This document shows, in pieces, positions 23,401 to 34,718 of a stretch of DNA of 64,000 bases. Below the pieces are notes generated by a model. The model did no database searches. It was not told the origin of the DNA and was given only the letters and a program-made list of their open reading frames with translations. The position numbers were made by a program, and so were the translations under genes. The stretch comes from Acanthaster planci. Taxonomy: Eukaryota; Echinodermata; Asteroidea; Valvatida; Acanthasteridae. The stretch lies in assembly GCF_001949145.1 (NCBI RefSeq), contig NW_019091429.1, positions 305,580-369,579 on the forward strand, written 5' to 3'. How positions within the stretch are numbered: the first letter of the stretch is position 1; every line of letters starts with the position of its first letter.

Positions 23401-26400
23401 TCTCTGTAGACAGGGTCAGAAAATACACCAAATATATGTACATGTAGAAGGAAACTGTGCCACTTTAAAACCTAATTAATGTAACTAAAGGCTAGCAGGT
23501 TTCTTTGACTTGGCATGGTTTTTCAAGTCCTTCTTACCGGAAGAGCTGTACTTGAGTCTGTCATTGCACCAAGAATAAATTGCATATCCCGGCTGGTCTA
23601 ATTTCCGGACGTAATCTGACAAAAAATCTCTGTTGCAATCCTTCTCCTCCAACCATTTCCAACTAACAACATTTCTGATACTTTTGTCGATGTCCTTTAA
23701 ATTGTGTGACCGACCTACCACTTTGTACATGTTGCCGATTGTTGGATGAAAAGCGTATTATTTCACTTGACAGCTTGACATGACATGCGGCTCAAAACAG
23801 AACATGTCAGATGAGTAGCAACGCGCATGAAAGATCAAGCTTCTAGTCTTCGTTCAAGGCGTTATTCTACCCAAAATGGAAGAGGGCCTTTTTTATACGC
23901 CTGCGTTAAGTCGTATCCATGTGTGATGTCTGTAGATAGATCTGTTCTATAGACTACTCATGTCAGCTTGTTCTTCTCCCAAATTTTACATGACACGGCA
24001 CAAGATTTAGGCTAGCTATAACGTGTATTTTCACCAGGGACGGAAAATCAATGAAAATCCGGGAAACATATTTCTGCCGTGCTGATATCCGGATTTCCAG
24101 ATAAATCCAGGTAAGTTTCATCACTGTATCAGCCAATCAACACACTGACTTGGTTTCATCGAAGGAAACCTCAATGCTGCCTGCTACTGCAAGTTGGGGG
24201 TCGTGCTGGGTTAGGGTTAGCAGGCAGGACAATGCTCTTCCCATGTGGCTCACGTGTGTGCCAACTTCCTGGAGGAGAATGATGTCGAGGTTTTGCCATG
24301 GCCAGCTCTCAGTCCAGATTTGAACCCCATCGAGAATCTGTCAGACTTGCTCAGTTTTCACATCCGACGAGATCATCCCCGACAGACACAACAGCAGCTG
24401 AGGGTAGCACTGGAGTAAGAGTGGGCCGCTAGTCCACAGGACCAGCTGCGGCATTACTCTCGATCCATGAGGTGGCAAATTACAACTGTTCTTGACGCGA
24501 ATCGAGGTCATGTTAATTATTGAACTGTAAATGCCACTTTTGTGAGCTGTGGTGCTAACTTGTTTTGTTTTGTTGCTAAAAATGAAACAAAGATTAGATT
24601 ACTGGGCTAAAATGAGAAGGACCTATATGTGGGATTCTAACACGTACCTTTGATTTCACAAAATTTGGGCTAAAACTAAAAAAAAGTCAAAGGTGTGTTT
24701 CTTTTCTCCTTGAGTATATTTTCACAGATTGCCAAAGTGCGAATCAAGAATTAGCTCAACCAATCCCAACAAATAAAATCATTGGTGATATTCATCATAC
24801 ATTAATCAGTACACAAACCAAGTTAATTAATCATGTTATATTTGAGTGGATCCCTGGTCACTTTGGAATTAAGCTAAAAAGAGAACATAGATGTCAAGTG
24901 GCCTTTAACTGACACCAAAGTAAAACATGACCTAGTCAATCATCATCTTAAATGTAAGTGGCACCAAGAGAGGCATGATACTAAGAACTCAGAACCTAAA
25001 ACCGTCCAACTTATCGCATCTCTTAAAATGCATTCCTGGAACTCCCAAGGTGGCAACAAATTAAGCTTGGGATCTTGTAATAAGTTAAACAGCTTTCAAC
25101 AAAAATTTAGAAAACATCCTGATGGTCTTGATGACACTTGTCATACCTAGGGTACAGTTACACATTGTCTCATATTCTGTAATAAATAAGTGAGAAACAG
25201 AATAAACCTCTAAAAATCCCCTAATCTTAGTTCTAATGATTTTACCTCAACTAACATCTTCCAGTCTCAAAACAACATCCCTCAGGTCATCCATTTTATT
25301 AAAAATTGCCATATCAAAATATAACTCTTCCCACGGTAATTGGCTCCTACAATATAATATGTGCAAATTTACTATAAAGCAGTGACCTTGTTACATGTAC
25401 GGTATGGAGCAGGCAGGATTGGCCAGACACTCAGTGCCATCATCACCTGTCGTCACCTGGAGATATGTGGACCTGTGAACATACCTGCGGGGCCAGGCCC
25501 TTAAAGTGCTAGGCAACGGCCAACCTCGCATGACCTCTTCTATGAGGCACTGAGTGTCTGGATGATTCTTCAAGCCCCCTCCCCTTCCACTATAAGGTCT
25601 CTTGTTTACATGTACATGTACTGTACATCCTGTCTGGGGAGAACTATCGTTAGTTTGCCATCATTCATTCATGAAGACTTCTTCAACAATCTGATATACT
25701 TCTCTTGTGTATCTTTTCTCTCTCCATTTACACATGCGAGATGATTACTCCATCTACAAGTGACGCTGACTACACTGCTTATGGCACGCAGGGCACCAGT
25801 TTGCCATATGTGGTATTAACCTACAAGAACAAGAAGAAGCTCACCAGTTCATTCCATCAGGTGTTCCATGACACTGGTAGCAATACGTCTACATGACTCA
25901 CCTGCATTCCCACTGCAGTGATGTGGGTACACCCCCTAAGGTCTAGTAGCTTGAGTTGGTGTGATTTAACCAACAGCCTGAACAACATGTTGTCATCTAT
26001 GGCTATGCCACCGTTAACCACGTTTGTGTTGACAGAAAGGCTGAGCTCCTGCAGCTGAGGAAAACCGGTCGATTCTGCCTGTCAAGCAAATAATGCCAGG
26101 GATGAAAAGAGTTGCTAACTACTCAAGTCACACATCAAGGGAAACTAACTTCAACCACAGTTCATTTGACAGAAACGTCAACTCCAGTCAGGTCAAATCA
26201 TTAGCACTAACAGCAAGCTAAGTCAAGTCTTTCAACACTAACATTAACCACTTCGTGCTGGGCAGAGTTTTTGCATGCAGGATGCGTTGCCAGGCATTTT
26301 TCAAGATTTTCCATTTTCAAAATTCTTCAAAAATTCATATCTGCATTTACTGGAGGCGTACACCCAAACGAATGACTGTCTGGTGGCTTATCTAATCTGA

Positions 26401-29400
26401 CAGGCAACCTCCATTAACATGTGAGTAGTGCAGCTGGGCCACCCAGCAAAGAGAGCTCCCATTGTGCGGTGTTACTTAATTTCCTTTGTTTCAGAATTTC
26501 CCCAGTGCATTGCTGGATGGCAGTGTTGTCTTTACAAATGCAGCCAGATCAGCATGCAGCAGTATTGTATCGCTCATCGCTGGAATGCTGGAGCACTTTT
26601 GTCCTCGCTGATAATCTGTGAGCGCTGAATGCGGTAAACAATGGTACCATTTCAAAACAATGACGGATTACCTCTGCTAATGCCAGCACTCTGTGCTGAC
26701 AGCACATGAACCTTAACTGGCAAGTCCCGGCAGCTTTTGTTCTGAGTTCAGTCTTTTTTACAAGGCCCAGTTCCTTTGTTCTGATTTTGGGCACTTCAGG
26801 CATGCGTATACAGCCAACGTCTCAGGCACCGGGAGCCGGTGCCGAATGGTTAAGTTAAGTTAAGCCAGTTATCAGAAGTGAAGCTTGTTGATCAAGTCGA
26901 GTCAACCAACCAACTTTTCTGCTGATGCAACTGGAATTTTTTTTTTAATGTCAATGCACAGACATTACAGTGTGGCACAGAGATGTGGCACAGAACCTAA
27001 ATGCAGTACACAGCTTGATGTCCCTGACTAGTATGAGCAAGAAAACTTTCACTGGTTTTCATCAGCATTGAATTTCAGTAGATTCAGGAAAGCAGGAGGT
27101 CGTGGGTTCGAGTCCCACCCAATCAAGCTTGCCTTTTTTTCCACAACCTCTCGAGTGTAGACACTGAGCATTCAGTGTTTATAATATACATCGGGTAGGG
27201 TAAAACCCCAAATTAATATATCTTCCCATCGCAAATTCATCTTTGAAAATGGATTCAGGACATTCAACTATCAATGAAAGCCTTGTAGAAACACCAACTG
27301 GCTACAGATGGCACAGCATTGCAGTAATACATGATGGCACTGGATCCAATGAGTAACAATGCCCATACAATTAAAATTTCATTCATACCAGATGTTTGCT
27401 GTGTTTTCGTCTGGGATTAAATTGATACATGGTTTCTTTCAAGTGTGGACGAAAAGAATGGGAATTCTTACTTGGACCTTACTGGAGACTTGGCTGGCCC
27501 GCACCATGCAGCCAGCTAGATGGAGGACCTCTAGCCTAGGACATCCTCTCTGTAACTCCTCAATGTGCAGCATCAGAAAATCGGAGGTGAACTTGCAGTT
27601 AGAGATGTTCAAGGTGACCAGGTTACTACAATGTGTCTAGGTGATGAGAAACCAACATCAAAAGATGTCAAGAAGTATGAATAAATTACACTGAAGAATG
27701 GTGTGGCAAGGAGCGTTTTCAGGGATAAAAGTATTCATAATATGCTTGGTGGTTTCACGTAACACATTATATTGACAGTATCAAGTGGCTTCTTATGTAA
27801 ATGATGAAGATCTTACTTCACTAGGATGCTCCCTGTAAGTTAATGAAGCCCTGGTCTGAAACATGTCTATTATCAGCATTACAATCCTGGGCTGTATCAG
27901 TTGGTCTTGGGTTCATATCCTGTCCTGGGCCAATGAATAGCCCACTTGAGGTGGGCTCTTTACTTAGACTTTGCTCATTTAGGCAGCTATTTTGCTATTT
28001 TGCTTCTTTACTGTGCATGGTTAAAACCAAAAAAAACAACGGCATGACACGGCCGCCCAGCCAGACACCCAGAGTATATTTCACGCCTCGACAAGCTTTC
28101 AGTGCATGATGTACTGAGTTTTTTTTAAATGAACATTTAACACCACATAATTTTGAAATGTCTCAGCAATCTAGTTATCCTGTGAGGATGCACTTCAGCT
28201 CTGTGTGGATCGCGAGTACAGATTCTTCACTGGCATCAAGGGTGGCCATGGAGATGTACAACCTATTTACCTTAAGGCACTTCAGGATGATTGGTGCTCT
28301 CTTCAGCCTGTTACCTGAGAGATTCAAGAGGCGCAAGTGACCACTTGTTGTCTGCAGAATATGCGTCATGCTTGTAATACTGACAACATCTGCCTGTGGA
28401 AAGAACAGTGTTTTGATACGCAAACAAATCTCAATGTAAGACAGGTAACCACTCTCCACAGTGCAGTCATAAACAGCGGCACAAGTTAAACCAAGTACAT
28501 GCACACCTTAGTGACATCATATTTACACTAATGAATGTGGACCTATTGCTGAGTGATTTACAGGGTTCTCACACCTTAGTTTTCATATTGCAGGATATCA
28601 CAATTCCAATACTGCATTATCAAGGCACTCAATAGTATACATATAATACATGCAGACTTCCCTGTTTAGATCGCATTACACAGGTGTTTTATATCACCTA
28701 CATATTAAGCACTCTTGTTCGATTATCTGTTAATTTGCGTCAGATATATGTGAATTCTAAACTGAACACTGTTAGCAAAATCCAGTAAAGAATAAGATTA
28801 AAATTTGTTACCAAGTTGACACATCATAAAATCATGTCTCATTCACGATGACAAGTTTCTGTACATGTAAATATATATTTGGTTTTGAAGGGAAGACATG
28901 TCTAAAACTGTTTTTATTTTTGGGTGGTTTTTGATTACTTACATTGGTGTGAGACAAGTCAATGGTGTGAAGCATTGGACAGTTATCAACTAATAAGCAG
29001 ACAGAGGTAGCAGTTAACTTGATGCAACCATTGAGGTAGATGGATGTGAGATACTTGGAACAGTGAGTCACGAGAGCCTGAAAAGAAAAGATTCAGAGCC
29101 AAATCATAGTGAAATTAGTTTGTCATGTATTTCATCAATTTGCCAACAACTCAGCAGCATAACAATGAGAGTATCTCTTGTACATTAAGTAAATCTTGAA
29201 GAAAAACTTTTTACTTCAAGCAGGAAAACAGCAATGATTGAAAAGAAAAAAACCTTCTTTGTATACACATAAACTAAGTACAACTTGCCTTCAAGCCGAT
29301 ATCGGTCAGCTTGGACCAACCTCCGAGGTTGATGGACTTAAGATGTGACAACCGGTTCTCTGCCAACCACTGCAGAGTGGTGTCCACGCACTTGATTCGC

Positions 29401-32400
29401 CCATTGGCAAGATCCATATGTTGCCATAGCGATGAGTGAATGGCTGCTTCTCTCCAGAGCCTGCACACTTGACATGCTCTGTGGGACAAAGCATACAACC
29501 CATGATTTATAAATGCACTGCTTACATAAAAATCTCTCATTTCAGTCCTTCATTTTAAGAAAATCCAGTAGAGCCATAAATTGCTCTCCTCAAATCTCTC
29601 AGGAGAGCAAATCACTCTCCTTAAAATAAATTAATCAACAGAAGTGAAAATGAGGTCAAACAATAGTTTGTACATGTACCTTGCAGTCTGTCGTTTCCAC
29701 TTTCTTTGATGGTTTATAATGTTCTTGGGGCAGTTTTAAAATTAACCCTAACCTGCAAGAATCATCTAAAATCCTTTCCTGTAAATTCTGGTTACTTGGC
29801 AGTTGAACCATCGGAGGATTTTGCAGGAATTTGGTTACATGGAGTTTTGACTCTTGGAGGATTATGGAGGAATCTGGCTCTCGGGCTCAGCGTACCACAT
29901 GAGGATTTTGAAGGATTTGGGTGTCAAACCCAAGGTAACACAAGGATTCTGGAGGAATTTGGGTATCAGACCAAAGGTACCACAAGGATTCTGGAGGAAT
30001 TTGGGTGTCAGACCCAAGGTACCACAAGGGTTCTGGAGGAATTTGGTTACTGGGGTTTTGATTTTGGTAGTTTTTGGTACAGACTAGATTTTGGTACATT
30101 TATTGTACTTGTACTTCCTAAGGGCTCTGAAAACTTTTTTTTGTGTGGTAAACCACTTACATGTATGCCCCTGATATTCACCAGGGCTCTGTAGCTCCCT
30201 CAATCAACATGATCAAGCAGGGCGTATGGTGACATGAAACCGCCTCTTTATCTGTGGGGTTCACGGTGATTTTTTTGAGTGGCCCTGTGCAAGCCAAAAC
30301 ATGAGTCCTGTGATAAAGGGCGAGTGACCCACTGGAGTCAGCAGACAACAGCTGCTGAATGTCAGCAGTGGACAGACAGGGAACTTTCCCCAGTGATGCG
30401 CTCAATGAGTTTTGTTTATTCATAGTGCCAGCAAAAGTGTAAGGGTACATTTCAGGATTTTGGCTGTGATACTTGACAGTGATAATTGGAGGATTTTGGC
30501 TGTGATACTCGGCAGTGATAATTGGAGGAATTTGCAGGATTTTGGCTGTGATACTCGGCAGTGATAATTGGGGGATTTTGCAGGATTTTGGCTGATACTC
30601 GGCAGTGTTAATTGGAGGTTTTTGCAGGATTTTGGCTGTGATACTCGGAAGTGATAATTGGAGGTTTTTGCAGGATTTTGGCTGTGATACTTGGCAGTGA
30701 TAATAGGAGGAATTTGCAGGATTTTGGTGTAATACTTGTAGTTTGTGCAGTCCAGAACTGAGTTTTAGCTCAGTTAGAAAGATGGGTTTACGACACATCC
30801 ATCATCAGTGCTTGTTTTTCTTTTATTTAAACCAGAACCGTTATACTCGCAAATTAAAAACTTAGACTCTACCGACATTACATATAAGTTTCAACCTACA
30901 ATTCACCACAGTTTAAGACTTGTAGTTTAATTAAGTAAAAGTTGAAGTGAACCTTTTTCATCCTGATTTGAGCATTTCTTTCCGAAAAAACCTGAAGGGG
31001 ATTTGAAAGTTTAAACTACACTTCAACTTTGTCCAGTTGATGCAGAATGTAACAAACCCACCTCAATCAAAATAGGGAAATGTCAAACCAGGCACGTGCA
31101 AATGTGACAATATTTATGTATGATTATGATCCGACATGCTGGAGAATTTCCTATGTGTATTCATTAGGCACACAAGCTGTATGTATGCACGCAGCACCGT
31201 TTTCATGACTACCAAAGCTCATGGCACACCACTTTCTACTTAAGCACCCCATAAAGAAGATCGATACTGATTGGCTCTCGTCACTGAAAACTTTTTACCG
31301 ACCAATAAAATCTAGTAACAGATTGTACCATGTACATTGAAACCACGCGCAACAATCATGCACATGTACAGTGTGCTGCTATACATGTACGTGCGTGCAG
31401 GGCCCGCTGGCTGGTCCAAAAGCGGGCAGCGCACACGATGATCGTATTCATAAAATAATTATAGGCCTATGTAAGTCGCCGCGGTATCAATGTGAGATCA
31501 TAAGTTACACACCAATCAAAGTCCGTTTTTGGTGATGTTTTCCACTGTTTTTGTCATATCGTTCGTTATTTGTAAAGTGCCTTTAGATATTTATTAGGAG
31601 AGTGATTTTTGCTATCCTTTAGGAGTGTTGAAGAGTGTTGTAGGAGCACCTGTGTGATCACACTCCTTAGAAATGAAGGACTGTCATTTGTCTGCCCCAA
31701 GGTGTATTCTTGTTTTCCTTTTTTCTTCACATTGGTGAAGAAAAAAGGCCAAACATCTGGAGGTATTCAAGCAAAATCTTTCTAAAGTTTGCACTACTGT
31801 GACATTGACATGCAACCAGATGATACCCACCTACACAAATACGGGATGGCTCCTTCTGCCTGCACAACAAACTGAAACACGCGCTGAAGCACAATCATGG
31901 GTAAACGCTGACCCCACATCTGATGACCTTCAGAACTTGACCCCGCAGGACTGTATGTGTCAAGTTCATCGGTACTCCCCATCTCCTGTGTTTCTGTACT
32001 ACTGCTGGCAGCCAGAGATGCTCTGGTCTCCCTTCTTGTTTTCTTTTTGGGTCTTGCAGACTTTGAAGAGGATTTTACGGCTGATTGTCTTTGTCTTTTG
32101 GTGTCCTCGGCATCCTGTCTCTTCCCTGAGTTTACTCTTCCTTTTAATGGTCCAGTTTTTGGCTTTGTATTTTTAGGCCTAAATGTAAAGTGACATTGAA
32201 GAGTAATAACTGAAATCATAACATTATACCATCTGGAAAATGAACTATAACACGGTGACTGGCCTCTTTAAACACAAATTTCAAAGTGTACAGGTTTGGA
32301 TGCTGTTCTCAAATTTCAAATTTTGGTACAATGCAGTTAAAACTGTTCAGCATTATCTTCAGAATTCAGAAACATAAATACAGTAGAAGCAACAATGACT

Positions 32401-33183
32401 AAGTTAGGTTGAATCTTGCTTTTGATATATCAGAAAACAAAACAAGTAACATTTTAGGTCTTTAGACAGGACATGGTTTAATTTTAGAGTCAATCTGGCT
32501 GTGAGTAAAACATGATTTAATCTTCAAAGAGGTGGGTTATTTTGGCGGATCTCACAGCCAGTTTACCCCACAAGGACTTGACTGTACTAAGCAAAATTAT
32601 TTTTTTTAACACTGCATGTTTGCAAAGACGCTCCTTATCATTACAAATGTGACATATCATCTTGTTGTTCCGGCCATTTGAAGTTCAAGGCTACATGCTT
32701 GCCAGCTCACGTACATGTACATGTATATACATTGAGCATCACAGTTGAAAAGTGTACGTTTTGGGGCTACCCCGTCTTGGAAAATTGGGCGCTGCACACA
32801 AACGGTATATCCAATTTTCACAAAACTGGCATCAAATCACCACAAAGAGTCTTACTACAAATTCCTAAGGCTCAAATTCTGAAAAGGCTCTGCGGAGATG
32901 TTCCAAAATATGTTGGGGGTGGATAACACTGTCCCACCCGGCTCTTTGAGGGCTAAGAAAACGGAACTCTATCTTACAGAGTTTGGAGTTTTGAGGAACA
33001 AGCCTCTTGTTCATCTTCATCATCATAATGAACTGCACCACCTGGACTGTAGTCAGAATCTGCATCATCATCATCTGACGGCCACTCTTGGGCCCCATTG
33101 GGTAGGAATGAAAAGAACATGGGTTCAGCTGGCTTGAGGAGGCCAAAAATACCTCGCTGACGCAGCCGTTGATGTCTGGCCAT
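17416..33183 (-). CDS. FBXL6: F-box and leucine-rich repeat protein 6 (FBXL6), 10 coding exons
   Basis: Exons in transcript order: 33183-32978, 32178-31831, 29478-29289, 29077-28943, 28393-28271, 27636-27472, 26078-25902, 22302-22216, (gap)18768-18618 and 17575-17416. All phases agree. The product is roughly 580 aa: a basic/acidic N terminus (DDDDADSDYSPGG), an F-box starting near residue 157 (WGQRLPMIVLQRVF, AIPYLCRACQVCRLWREAA), then leucine-rich repeats (CPMLHTIDLSHTN, GCPRLEVLHLAGC, LKLLDLRGCTHIT, LIELDLSWN) and the family-typical end CPSLVSLHLASCRGLPRGMK. FBXL proteins bind Skp1 through the F-box and present substrates, bound by the LRRs, to SCF ubiquitin ligases; the targets of FBXL6 are poorly known. 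Intron 3 has a GC donor (AAG|GCAAGT). The 5' end of exon 9 is hidden in the N gap, costing perhaps a few residues. Introns carry many transposon relics. Confidence 0.9.
18060..18415 (-). mobile_element. tRNA-derived SINE in FBXL6 intron 9
   Basis: On the minus strand the head reads GGAGTGCCATGGCCTTGTGG (A-box region) and a B-box GGTTCGAATCC (18344-18354). A body follows with the block CCCTTGGGCAAGGCACTTTG and CCTCTCTCCATCCAGG, which is widespread in SINEs of marine invertebrates. The element ends in a TATAAATCTATATTATGATT-like AT tail. Target duplications were not resolved. It is a second SINE family, distinct from the one at 3406. Confidence 0.82.
18769..19585. other. Assembly gap (817 Ns)
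   Basis: An uninterrupted run of N. It removes the 5' splice boundary of FBXL6 exon 9 and part of intron 8. Confidence 0.99.
19586..21594. other. FBXL6 intron 8, left part
   Basis: No exon or gene is recognised. The stretch contains a hammerhead-like core at 21323-21352. Short open frames at 20305-20559 and 20743-21141 have no family resemblance. Confidence 0.4.
21323..21352 (+). ncRNA. Hammerhead-ribozyme-like core, probably a retroelement relic
   Basis: CTGATGA (21323-21329) and GAAA (21349-21352) are separated by a stretch that can form stem II, GACA (21332-21335) with TGTC (21344-21347). This is the conserved arrangement of a hammerhead core. Short-stem hammerheads are known from Penelope-like elements and retrozymes. 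Stem III and the cleavage site are weak, so an active ribozyme is not claimed. Confidence 0.35.
21595..22085 (+). repeat. Minisatellite of CAATTCCA / TTTCA-TTG units
   Basis: About 490 bp of degenerate, partly nested units of 12-18 bp such as TTGCAATTCCAATTTCA and TCCATAGTTCATTGC. Two overlapping frames stay open through it, giving a low-complexity translation rich in F, Q, N, I and S (FQFHCNS type). That is a consequence of the repeat lacking stops, not evidence of a gene. It lies in FBXL6 intron 8. Confidence 0.88.
22402..22829 (+). mobile_element. TTAA-flanked MITE family, copy 1 (truncated)
   Basis: Alignable along its length with 26244-26853 and, in reverse, with 58113-58641: a TTCAAAATTCTTCAAAAATTC block, ATTGTGCGGTGTTA, GGCCAGATTAG and TTTCAAAACAAGGCTGGATT. 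Its left end starts at a TTAA. The right part stops where Tc1 transposase sequence begins, so it is incomplete. It lies in FBXL6 intron 7. Confidence 0.6.
22830..24717 (+). mobile_element. Tc1/mariner element, interrupted by a hAT insertion
   Basis: The left piece (22845-23158) encodes SARTIRNCLRTDG, a WCKAHRRWT block, the first catalytic Asp in WSQVVFSDKKRF, VYRRRHDRYADACV and GPSVMVW. The right piece (24127-24525) encodes IEGNLNAACYC, the second Asp in DNA, NFLEENDVEVLPWPALSPD, then NPIENL with the catalytic Glu, and a C-terminal HYSRSMRWQIT-like block. The right end near 24717 has the GTTTCTTTTCTCCTTGAGTA tail typical of this superfamily, followed by TA. The copy has an in-frame stop (TGA at about 23116), a frame change after DNA and no N-terminal DNA-binding region, so it is dead. 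It sits in FBXL6 intron 7. Confidence 0.85.
23159..24126 (-). mobile_element. hAT-type element nested in the Tc1 copy
   Basis: The 968-bp insert is bounded by terminal inverted repeats CAGTGATGAAACT (left) and AGTTTCATCACTG (right). The CAG start is typical of hAT. A minus-strand frame (23485-23730, 81 aa) encodes KWLEEKDCNRDFLSDYVRKL, GYAIYSWCNDRLKYSSSGKK and LKNHAKSKK. That resembles the N-terminal zinc-finger region of some invertebrate hAT transposases (one C-x2-type Cys-Asn pair, then a His). No catalytic domain is present, so this is a deletion derivative. Flanking octamers are not clearly identical. Confidence 0.7.
24735..25330 (+). mobile_element. LINE fragment: RNase H end and Cys/His motif
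   Basis: The plus-strand translation gives VIFEWIPGHFGI, the typical RNase H tail of LINE polyproteins. KHDLVNHHLKCKW follows, then KLNSFQQKFRKHPDGLDDTC and GTVTHCLIFC, a C-terminal C-x(n)-H-x-C-like motif. In-frame stops interrupt the frame (for example between the RNase H and KVKHDLV blocks). It is a 3' fragment of an RNase H-bearing non-LTR retrotransposon, clade not determined, lying in FBXL6 intron 7 after the Tc1 element. Confidence 0.68.
26244..26853 (+). mobile_element. TTAA-flanked MITE family (piggyBac-like), copy 2
   Basis: The 610-bp element begins TTAA-CCACTTCGTGCTGGGC and ends GCCGGTGCCGAATGG-TTAA, so both ends carry the tetranucleotide TTAA and short mirrored CCA-T-CG termini. 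TTAA duplication is the hallmark of piggyBac transposition. No transposase is encoded. It lies in FBXL6 intron 6. Related copies are at 22402 and 57627. Confidence 0.65.
29806..30060 (+). repeat. Tandem array, about 57-bp units
   Basis: At least three good units of GGTACCACAAGGATTCTGG-AGGAATTTGGGTRTCAGACC with more degenerate ones upstream. The GGAGGATTTTG sub-motif links it to the next array and to the element at 63228. It lies in FBXL6 intron 2, so the open frame across it is not expected to be translated. Confidence 0.85.
30453..30740 (+). repeat. Tandem array, about 45-57-bp units
   Basis: Six units of CAGGATTTTGGCTGTGATAC then TCGGCAGTGATAATTGGAGG, with small length differences. FBXL6 intron 2. 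Confidence 0.88.
32672..32965 (+). repeat. Dispersed repeat family, copy B
   Basis: Colinear with 1400-1640 (blocks TTTGAAGTTCAAGG, TTGAGCA, AATTTTCACAAAACTGG, GGCTCT). It abuts the 3' side of FBXL6 exon 1, within intron 1. Confidence 0.55.
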
Positions 33184-34546
33184 GACTCAAATCACCTCAC
33201 TAGCAGCTCTGTATAGTAATAACACAAAACAATACAGCTATATATACATGTACATACTCATAAGAGTTACCGCTAATGGGTCATTAGGGAGACATTCCCA
33301 TAAGAACGTACACAAAAGTTTTCCAACTTTACTGTCCCATAATTCAATATTCCCTGGTCTGATCTGAACCTGTCTGATCTGAACAAAACTTTGTATGTTT
33401 TCTATTTAGACCCTAATCTATCATCTCTCAAAACTTGGACAGTAAAATTTGGCCTCCTTCTGGTAGTTTGAAAATAGGGAGACACTGAAAGGTCTCCCTA
33501 AAAGCCAATGTCTCTCTAATGCTGAAAAATTTACCACAAAATGTCTCTCAAATGACCTATTTGTAAATATACATGTAACCCAAATGAACTAGGTTACCGC
33601 AAAAGTGCTACATGTGGCTTGCACAAATAAGCCTCAAGCCTGCTGAGAACATCCATCGGGAGCATCCATGCTGGTGCATACATGTAGGCCCAGGCTATGG
33701 AAAACTTGAAATTCAAAGTGACCATAATACCTTTTGGGGGTGACAGGATTATAATATCAATAAGGAAAAGATAGGAGCTGAATTGTGATTGGTCAAGCTG
33801 TCATGCTGCTGACGATCGAGAGGGTATTTTTGTGTTGTTGATTTTCCGTGGATGGGCAAAATATGTGTATTTGTGAATTAAATAAGATACATGTTGAATA
33901 AACCTCCCCTTACATGTACGTCTAACCTCACATTTAACATCACTAAAGGGACATGTATGAAAGTTGTTACACAAATATCTGTGATGATAAAGTTGGCACA
34001 ATCAAACCACCCAAATCGTATTTATGACAGTTTGTCCATTACTATCTGTACGGTTTGTATACGCCTTACAGCTCTGGAAGCAGAACCCAGCTGGGAGCAA
34101 ATCAAGCGATCTCAAGACATGCATGCTATCCATTAAAGGAACCACAGACCCTAGGCCTACTTGGAATCTACCTCCAGAACTCTTGAGATTCGTCATCTGC
34201 AGTGCTCCCACAGACAATGACCCCCACAGTTCTGGTGTTTGCCTTCTTGGAAACAAGTGGTAAACTAAAAAGATTAATTTAAAGCTTTATCAGAGTTATA
34301 AATGGGTTTACTCGTCTAAATGCATAAAAGAGGGGGCTGCCTACACGTAGTTGTCTTACCATTTTGTTAATAGTCCTAATTTGGACTTCAATTTTTTTTA
34401 AGTGAAAATTTCTGAAAGTGCGCAAATTTGCACGTGCATTTTTTAAATTTTGTGCAACCACAGACATTGCCATAAAAACAGGTACACTGTACATGTAATT
34501 CAGACTTTGCTTCGCTCTGACAAAATAAATCCTCATGAGAGCTCTT
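33184..34546. other. FBXL6 upstream region, no gene recognised
   Basis: Probable promoter and 5' UTR of FBXL6 at the left edge, but no motif defines it. The remainder has short frames without family resemblance. Confidence 0.4.
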
Positions 34547-34718
34547 AAATACAGGTGATTCACAATAGTGCGCCTCCAAGAGTTTGCAACATTTTGGCCA
34601 ATCACAATGCGCAAAATCTGTCGACCAAATGGACATTTTGAAAGGGTTGACAGATTTCGTGCATTGTGATTGGCTAACGCATTGCAAACTCTACCTTGGA
34701 GGCGCAATCACCTATATT
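34547..34718. mobile_element. Hairpin MITE, copy B
   Basis: Same family as 5748-5927: arms GGTGATTCACAATAGTGCGC and CCAAGAGTTTGCAAC mirrored on the right, with central mirrored CTGTCGACC / GGTTGACAG. The arms are more diverged than in copy A. Confidence 0.78.

Noticed and set aside
27085-27125. tRNA-like T arm (GTGGGTTCGAGTCCCAC)
   Set aside because: The T stem-loop is perfect, but no matching acceptor stem, D arm or anticodon arm lies at the right distance. More likely a SINE remnant than a tRNA gene.
27843-28109. Possible third SINE with a GGTTCATATCC B-box-like motif
   Set aside because: No convincing A box, tail or target duplication was seen.
30178-30798. 206-codon minus-strand frame
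   Set aside because: It runs through the tandem array at 30453-30740 and lies in FBXL6 intron 2. Its repetitive peptide is a translation of the array.
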